Below are positions 60,901 through 64,000 of a stretch of 64,000 bases of DNA, in pieces (within the stretch, counting starts at the first letter, position 1; each line of letters starts with the position of its first letter). This DNA is from Caballeronia catudaia (GTDB lineage: Bacteria; Pseudomonadota; Gammaproteobacteria; Burkholderiales; Burkholderiaceae), in assembly GCF_001544755.2 (NCBI RefSeq), contig NZ_FCOF02000001.1, positions 393,903-457,902 of the forward strand, in the 5' to 3' direction. Below the pieces are notes generated by a model that worked only from the letters and a program-made list of their open reading frames with translations, was not told the origin of the DNA and did no database searches. Both the position numbers and the translations under genes were made by a program.

Positions 60901-61319
60901 GCTGGTGGGCCACTGATAGCGCCGTGCCTGTTTCCGACGCGCACTCGCAGCAAATTGCTGCCGAGCCGGCACGCGATGCAGACGAACTTGATCTGAGCGC
61001 GATGGCGCAACTATGGGGCAGTGAATCGACAGTAAAGGCGCTGCTGGATGCGTTCGTGTCGTCGTTCCGCGAGGATCTCGTCGTGCTTGCGCGATTGCTC
61101 GAGCGCGGCACGGTCGACGATCTGCGCGACTGGCATCATCGCGTGATCGGGGCGGCCAGTGTGTTGCAGTATCGACCGCTGATTCAGGCGCTCGAAGACT
61201 TCCGTCATGATCTATCGAAGAAGTCGCGGGAAACGCGTCATCGTGAAGGATTGGCGCTCATTGCGCGATGTGAACACCTGCTCGATCGGATCGACGCACA
61301 GGGCGCCACGATACTTTAG
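57978..61319 (+). CDS. hybrid sensor histidine kinase with receiver and HPt domains
   Basis: 1113 residues, start TTG at 57978 behind AGGGG. Order: signal peptide (1-22); short periplasmic part (about 60-160) resembling one lobe of an SBP_bac_3 sensor; one membrane helix (about 175-197). Then two PAS-like domains (about 212-335, 345-465), a helical linker, and HisKA with His493 (AMMSHEIRTPMNGVLG). The ATPase domain has VKDTGIGIAAE and GGTGLGLTIC; a degenerate alpha/beta domain (about 722-830) sits where RcsC has its ABL domain. A receiver with Asp908 (LITDCHMPNVTG) and Lys962, and HPt with His1054 (HHRVIGAAS), end the protein. All phosphorelay residues are intact, so phosphate can run His493-Asp908-His1054 to the three upstream regulators. 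Confidence 0.92.
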   Translation: MRSLFARCLLLLWLFAPLYCHAAEPDTQASAALRTVAANTDTNSATATFELDDSERGYLHTLKPIVVGVIEGDGSTDASLESPRVALAEIEKSLGVTFDAKSFDDWAKAASALQRGEIDMIVASSPPGRLNYAMRSELHPLDSLIKRAYSQIPESNSLVAQNGDSVATVWNITALRLLPALIGIAAVLFVTLRAFIRLQQEMNRRVETEQRLGTQLSFQQTMMEVVPYPLVAKDMHNRYVAVNRAFEGALGVRREDILGRTSLEVAAWGAEHSRVLHELTAMTLITGQRQEVEAEFRDEENHARCGLFWTGAFTASNGERAGVVGTMIDITDIRDAETRARQTERRLHDVTRSLPAVVFQLRRANDGTYSLPYIDGDTRQLLGLNVAALADDPIHALTHVHAEDSARLLGEIETSARTLEPLHTEFRSTIDGVTRWIRADLVAHREDEGAVVWSGYWADASVEHARADELARARDTAEAASRAKDDFLAMMSHEIRTPMNGVLGLVEVLENTRLNPDQSQMLGMIQDSASALLQILDDLLDYSKIEAGRLAIESTSIDLRELVDSAVGLLAGRAHEKGLRVRVDVAPEVAATVRGDSVRLRQILFNLMSNAIKFTIKGEVALLVRAVEQRDCEQVIELSVKDTGIGIAAEAQQSLFEPFVQAETSTTRRFGGTGLGLTICNRLVELMGGSMSLESAIGVGTSMAVRLTMPVETLNYQIEGLRGKRGIVAIDDDRVAAALMHYGEALGLALQRHAPGEFARKGPHSLEDVDIVFSSDAHKSPSPLGSRVIHVTEKPKPTGYRILEDDIRVSVNPISWHGLGAACVAALTGMPQIASGVTLGPETKMAAPDREDALRRGRLVLVAEDHPVNQELIRHQLSLLGFACDVVHDGAEALTALTYTRYGFLITDCHMPNVTGYELARRIRADEAGTSRRLPILGITASTAPDELHRCREAGMDDCLVKPTRLATLREHLNRWWATDSAVPVSDAHSQQIAAEPARDADELDLSAMAQLWGSESTVKALLDAFVSSFREDLVVLARLLERGTVDDLRDWHHRVIGAASVLQYRPLIQALEDFRHDLSKKSRETRHREGLALIARCEHLLDRIDAQGATIL

Positions 61320-61333
61320 ATCCGTCCACCAGA

Positions 61334-61366
61334 TGCGATGCGGCGCACAGGCGGCCGCATCGCGCA
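61334..61366. terminator. candidate terminator hairpin between kinase and LysR genes
   Basis: GATGCGGC and GCCGCATC form an 8-bp stem, extended by TGCG/CGCA with a bulge, around a nine-base loop between convergent genes. No T run. Confidence 0.45.
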
Positions 61367-61368
61367 TT

Positions 61369-62304
61369 TCAGTCGATCGACGATTCGAGACTCTCGCTGG
61401 CCGACTCGCTGTCGCGGAAGAAAGTCAGCGCGAAGTCCACGAACGCGCGTGTCTTGGCAGGCACGTGCTTGCGTCCGGGATAGACGATCGACACTTCCTT
61501 GTCGGCATCCTTCAGTGCGTAGTTGGGCAGAAGCCGTACGAGCGCTCCGCTTTCGATGTCCTGCGTCACGTGACTTTCTGGCACCACGGCGATTCCCATT
61601 CCTGACAAGGCCGCTTGCCGGAGCATCGGCGAACTGTTGACGGAATAGGCTGGATCGAGCACGACGCTTTCCGACGCGCCCGTGGGCCCGATAAACGACC
61701 ACGCGGACCCGTGGATTTCAGTGGACGGCGCGAGAAAGTCGTGCGTCGCGAGGGCGGCGGGGCGAACGGGCGTGCCTTGCCGCGACAGATATTCCGGCGA
61801 TGCCACGAGCACGGCGGCGACCCTGAACAGCGGACGATTGATGAGCGTTCCACTGCTGACCAAGTGAGGCACGACGATACCTACATCGAAGCCTTCAGCG
61901 ACGATATCGACCGGGCGATGCAACAACGACAGGCGCAGTTTCACGCCCGGATAGCGTTCGTGAAACGCACGCAGCATCGGCGTGAGACCCAGCAGGGAAA
62001 AAGAGGCCGATGCGACGAGTTTGAGCGAGCCGGACGGATCGGCGGAGTTGTTCGAAATGGAAGCTTCGATCGTTTCGACTTGCTCGATCACTGCACGGCA
62101 GCCGTCCGCATAGGCGCGTCCGGCTTCGGTCAGTGAGACGCTGCGTGTCGTGCGGTTCAGCAAGCGCGTGTTTAGGTGCGCTTCCAGAAGCGAAACGTAG
62201 CGCGTGACCACGGCGTTCGACAAGTCGAGCGCGGCGGCAGCGCGGCCGAATGATTCGGTGTCCGCAACCTTGAGAAAGACACGCATCGCGTGGAGTTGGT
62301 TCAT
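61369..62304 (-). CDS. LysR family transcriptional regulator
   Basis: 311 residues. N-terminal winged helix (MNQLHAMRVFLKVADTESF, AAALDLSNAVVTRYVSLLEA) and a substrate-binding effector domain (about 90-295). Belongs to the large LysR group with CrgA-like members; target unknown. Divergent from the porin, 444 bases away, so porin control is possible. ATG 62304 gives the standard N-terminus. Confidence 0.92.
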   Translation of the reverse strand: MNQLHAMRVFLKVADTESFGRAAAALDLSNAVVTRYVSLLEAHLNTRLLNRTTRSVSLTEAGRAYADGCRAVIEQVETIEASISNNSADPSGSLKLVASASFSLLGLTPMLRAFHERYPGVKLRLSLLHRPVDIVAEGFDVGIVVPHLVSSGTLINRPLFRVAAVLVASPEYLSRQGTPVRPAALATHDFLAPSTEIHGSAWSFIGPTGASESVVLDPAYSVNSSPMLRQAALSGMGIAVVPESHVTQDIESGALVRLLPNYALKDADKEVSIVYPGRKHVPAKTRAFVDFALTFFRDSESASESLESSID

Positions 62305-62748
62305 GCAAAAACCGATTGGAGAAGTATTCGATGAACGCGCCATGACGACGGTTGCGTGCGAAGCGCAACGAACTGCTACGCGTGCGCGATTTTAAAGGTT
62401 AGGTTTCAACGCGCGAATCGGACGGTTCTTAACGTTATAGGGTGTGGCACATAAGGCACTGTCGCGTGTGTGCAACTGTTCTGCTGCTGCGCTCAAGGAT
62501 ATGCGTGCTCTGATCGTCCGTAACTATAGGTAACCTAAGCGTTTTTCCGTATTAAAAATGTACTTTTCGAATTGTTCGAAAAGAATTTTGTGCTATCGCG
62601 ATCGTCTTCTCAAAAAAACAGGCCAATAAACTTTGCTTCGCCGTCTATCGGTGCTGAGGCAAGCGAGTGAATCAGAAGATTCCCCACTCGAAAGGCGTTC
62701 AGGCTGAAGCAACCCATCGAGTCGCAAGGCTCTCTCAAAGGAATTCGC
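62305..62748. other. divergent region LysR / porin
   Basis: 444 bases without a supported gene, AT-rich from about 62520 to 62600. It includes the perfect 9-bp inverted repeat listed separately. No promoter could be fixed with confidence. Confidence 0.5.
62563..62583 (+). repeat. perfect 21-bp inverted repeat in the porin control region
   Basis: CTTTTCGAA, TTG, TTCGAAAAG: symmetric arms of nine bases, 166 bases before the porin start. It could be an operator or an mRNA leader hairpin. Confidence 0.75.
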
Positions 62749-63918
62749 ATGAAAAAGAATCTGATCGTAACGGCAGTCGCAGCACTGGCCGCATCGTTCG
62801 CAACCGCTGCGAGCGCGCAAAGCAGCGTCACCCTGTATGGCGTGGTCGACGCCGGTTTCACCTACGTGAATAACGTGTTCAATCAGAATGAGTTCCGCGA
62901 TTCGAACAAGGGCACCTTCATCGGCATGACCGGCGGCAACGTGCAGCAGAGCCTTTGGGGCCTGCGTGGCGCAGAGGATCTGGGCGGCGGCATGAAGGCC
63001 ATCTTCAAGTTGGAGAGCGGCTTCAACCTGGGCAATGGCTCGCTCGCAAACGGCGGCGCGCTCTTCAATCGCCAAGCTTACGTCGGCCTGTCCTCCTCGC
63101 AGTTCGGCACGGTCACGCTGGGTCGTCAATACGACTCGACCATTGACTACCTGGCTCCGCTTAGCGCGGCAGGTACGTGGGGCGGCACCTATTTCGGTCA
63201 TATCGGCGGCAACGATAACCTGAACAGCAATTTCAGCATTGCAAACGCTGTCAAGTACGAGACCGCTAACTACGCCGGCTTCTCCGCGAGCGCGCTGTAT
63301 GGCTTCTCGAACCAAGGCGGAAATTTCAGCAATAATCGTGCATACAGCCTCGGCGCTGGTTATGCCAATGGTCCGTTCAAATTCGGTCTCGCTTATATGC
63401 AAGCGAATGGCGTGAATTCGCCGACCAATCAGGGTGGTGCAGTCGTTGGCAACCAGTATGTTACGTTGAATGACAATGGCGAGGCTGCAGTTGCCGGCCG
63501 CCGTCTGCGCACGTTCGGTGCTGGTGCCGGTTACTCCTTCGATGCAATGACGTTCGGTGTTCTGTGGACTCAGTCGCGTCTGGATAACACGTACTTCGCC
63601 AACAATTCGACGTACGTGAACAACTTCGAAGTCAATGGCCGCTACATGCTGACTCCGGCTCTGTCGCTTGGTGCTGCATACACGTACTCCCAAGGCAAGA
63701 GTGAAGTCGCAGGCGATTCGGCTGACACGTTCCGCTATCACCAGCTCGGTCTGCAGGCTGACTATTCGCTGTCCAAGCGCACCGATGTCTACGTCGAAAG
63801 CGTAGCGCAATTGGGTTCTGGCGGTGCTGCGGCATGGATCTCGAACAACGGCACGTTTGGTCCGTCGACGAGTTCGCGTCAGGTCGTCTTCAGTACGGGT
63901 CTGCGTCACCGCTTCTAA
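62749..63918 (+). CDS. Gram-negative general porin (OmpC-like, Burkholderia type)
   Basis: 389 residues. Signal peptide of 23 residues (cut at ASA-QS), then SVTLYGVVDAGFTYV, the signature start of this porin family. The GLRGAEDLGGGMKAIFKLE block and alternating beta strands follow, ending in GLRHRF, the C-terminal Phe needed for outer-membrane assembly. Forms trimeric diffusion pores. AAAGGA lies before the ATG. Codon use is less GC-rich than neighbours, as expected for a highly expressed gene. A repeat element begins 18 bases after its stop. Confidence 0.96.
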   Translation: MKKNLIVTAVAALAASFATAASAQSSVTLYGVVDAGFTYVNNVFNQNEFRDSNKGTFIGMTGGNVQQSLWGLRGAEDLGGGMKAIFKLESGFNLGNGSLANGGALFNRQAYVGLSSSQFGTVTLGRQYDSTIDYLAPLSAAGTWGGTYFGHIGGNDNLNSNFSIANAVKYETANYAGFSASALYGFSNQGGNFSNNRAYSLGAGYANGPFKFGLAYMQANGVNSPTNQGGAVVGNQYVTLNDNGEAAVAGRRLRTFGAGAGYSFDAMTFGVLWTQSRLDNTYFANNSTYVNNFEVNGRYMLTPALSLGAAYTYSQGKSEVAGDSADTFRYHQLGLQADYSLSKRTDVYVESVAQLGSGGAAAWISNNGTFGPSTSSRQVVFSTGLRHRF

Positions 63919-63936
63919 AAGTGTGTATAGACCGGA

Positions 63937-64000
63937 GACATGGGTAACACCTGTTCCAGGACATGGGTAACACTTCGGACGAATGGTTCGTCCGGAGTTG
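63937..64000. mobile_element. possible edge of an insertion element (direct repeats and hairpin)
   Basis: The 14-mer GACATGGGTAACAC occurs twice (63937-63950, 63960-63973), followed by the inverted repeat CGGACGAA-TGG-TTCGTCCG (63976-63994). Closely spaced short repeats next to a hairpin at a gene end resemble the transposase-binding end of an IS481-like element. No transposase is inside the window, so the identity is unproven. Confidence 0.45.

Overview
The window is GC-rich, densely coded chromosomal DNA of a betaproteobacterium of the Burkholderiaceae, most likely Paraburkholderia or Caballeronia. This rests on gene content and order: the SURF1/CtaA/CtaB/Sco block, the lolB-ispE-tRNA(Gln)-prs-rplY-pth string, kdsD-kdsC-lptCAB-rpoN-hpf-ptsN-hprK-rapZ, uvrA-MFS-ssb, and an OmpC-type Burkholderia porin. 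It looks like core chromosome except near the right end. There the two-component cluster, the AT-rich intergenic stretches and a repeat-bearing edge at 63937-64000 look accessory.

Layout. 1-3974: assembly of cytochrome c oxidase (SURF1, a Sco-like protein, heme A synthase, heme O synthase, Sco1). 4009-6310: a YciI protein, a solitary MetQ-type binding protein and a MarR-GNAT fusion. 6631-14130: complete N-acetylglucosamine PTS operon (nagR, nagA, SIS deaminase, fused IIA-HPr-EI, nagE). 14259-15200: rpoH, with a perfect CIRCE box and a sigma-E-like promoter in front of it. 15554-19645: PagL-like lipid A deacylase, an NTF2-like protein, leuA and ybiB; leuA has a roughly 390-nt leader that encodes a short Leu-codon-rich peptide. 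19984-21937: FAH-family hydrolase, zeta-class GST isomerase and a LysE/ArgO exporter in one overlapping operon. 21973-28582: ftsY, rsmD, coaD, ferredoxin, hisC, pth, rplY, prs. 28633-32160: tRNA-Gln, ispE, lolB and a TPR lipoprotein-neighbour gene. 32246-34779: mutM, mutY and a LON-domain protein. 34839-43641 (all on the minus strand): rapZ, hprK, ptsN, hpf, rpoN, lptB, lptA, lptC, kdsC, kdsD, joining nitrogen-PTS regulation with Kdo synthesis and LPS export. 43802-48783: Kef-type antiporter, apt, LysE exporter, Nudix protein, purU. 48858-55110: PerM-like permease, uvrA, MFS transporter, ssb. 55562-61319: three tandem RcsB-like response regulators and one large hybrid histidine kinase. 61369-63918: LysR regulator and porin. 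The last ~70 bases carry direct repeats that look like the edge of a mobile element.

The most interesting material is regulatory. (1) The leuA leader encodes a 25-residue peptide with four CTA leucine codons in its last ten codons, and hairpins overlap those codons. This is the arrangement of leucine attenuation, combined here with a possible leaderless start and a long-range alternative pairing near the leuA start. (2) The rpoH control region stacks a sigma-E-type promoter onto a perfect HrcA operator. (3) Three RcsB-family regulators without RcsD, RcsF or RcsA sit beside a one-piece hybrid kinase that carries its own HPt domain and has a very reduced periplasmic sensor. No CRISPR array, prophage or rRNA operon was seen.
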